5,164 nucleotides of DNA from Prevotellaceae bacterium (GTDB lineage: Bacteria; Bacteroidota; Bacteroidia; Bacteroidales; UBA932), in the NCBI GenBank assembly GCA_031287815.1, contig JAITSM010000132.1, positions 1 to 5,164 of the forward strand. Direction: 5' to 3'. The position numbers and the translations under genes were made by a program. Below, piece by piece: positions 4,949 to 5,164 of this stretch (positions are counted from its first letter, which is position 1; each line of letters starts with the position of its first letter). Below the pieces are notes generated by a model that made no database searches, was not told the DNA's origin, and saw only the letters and a program-made list of their open reading frames with translations.

Positions 4949-5164
4949 ATGTTTAAAGCAACAACAGAACAAATTGCCGAATGGAAGGCAAAGTATGGTG
5001 ATATATTTTGTATCACCGTAGAAGATAAGGCTTGTTATTTGAAGAAACCATCCCGTAAGGCGCTTGGTTACGCATCAATGGCCGGCAAGGAAAATCCGTT
5101 AAAATTTAACGAGGTTTTGTTAAACGACTGCTGGCTTGCCGGTGACGAAGAAATAAAGATGGAT
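4949..5164 (+). CDS. Start of a probable tail assembly gene (possible tail assembly chaperone), truncated by window edge
   Basis: From ATG 4949 an open frame of 72 codons runs to the right edge: MFKATTEQIAEWKAKYGDIF, then CITVEDKACYLKKPSRKALG, then a segment including NEVLLNDCWLAGDEEIKMD. It has coding character (normal amino-acid mix, no stops) and begins 12 bp after the tube stop, with AT-rich leader and no Shine-Dalgarno motif. An upstream ATG at 4942 gives only four codons and is not the start. Position just after the tube, before where the tape measure gene is expected, is where phages encode tail assembly chaperones, and the ITVEDK...YLKKPSRKAL pattern followed by an acidic stretch suits that role. 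This is inference from context; the residues alone do not prove it. If it is a chaperone, a programmed frameshift near its end would lie outside the window. Confidence 0.65.
   Translation, partial: MFKATTEQIAEWKAKYGDIFCITVEDKACYLKKPSRKALGYASMAGKENPLKFNEVLLNDCWLAGDEEIKMD

Noticed and set aside
4942..4956. Four-codon open frame ATG TAT TAT GTT TAA before the last gene
   Set aside because: Too short and overlapped by the real start at 4949; no sign of a leader-peptide mechanism.

Overview
The window is a piece of the structural region of a tailed, contractile-tail (myovirus-type) phage or prophage, probably from a Bacteroidota host. The host call is an inference. It rests on A-rich leaders without Shine-Dalgarno motifs before most genes, on TAnnTTTG-like promoter boxes, and on protein types I associate with Bacteroidetes Mu-like/myovirus prophages (a ClpP-type prohead protease with a long C-terminal extension, a DUF2586-like sheath, and a gpP-like HTH small terminase). 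No integrase, transposase, repressor or host gene is in view, so free phage, prophage and degraded element cannot be told apart.

Layout: the left arm runs leftward. An HTH small-terminase-like gene (43-492, minus) is coupled by a TAATG overlap to a second minus-strand gene that leaves the window (1-43). A divergent control region (493-601) holds a near-perfect A-tract/T-tract hairpin and repeated TGTCG/CGACA half-sites. The right arm runs rightward in morphogenetic order: prohead protease with scaffold-like tail (602-1720), major capsid protein (1739-2818), a tRNA with anticodon CAT (2826-2899), a small helical-repeat protein (2926-3291), tail sheath (3298-4506), tail tube (4517-4936), and the start of a probable tail-assembly gene (4949 to the right edge).

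How it works together: the small terminase and its neighbour probably serve DNA packaging. The protease matures the prohead built from the capsid protein around a scaffold, which may be the protease's own C-terminal region made from an internal start. Sheath and tube form the contractile tail. The rightward genes are tightly packed (gaps of 6 to 18 bp, apart from the gap holding the tRNA) and look like one late operon.

Most worth a second look: the operon-embedded CAT tRNA carries an unpaired 1-72 position and other initiator-tRNA-like features; the capsid protein starts with what reads as a Sec signal peptide; the protease gene has a candidate nested scaffold start; four nearly identical 48-bp repeats encode a charged helix; and the divergent region has a symmetric operator-like architecture.
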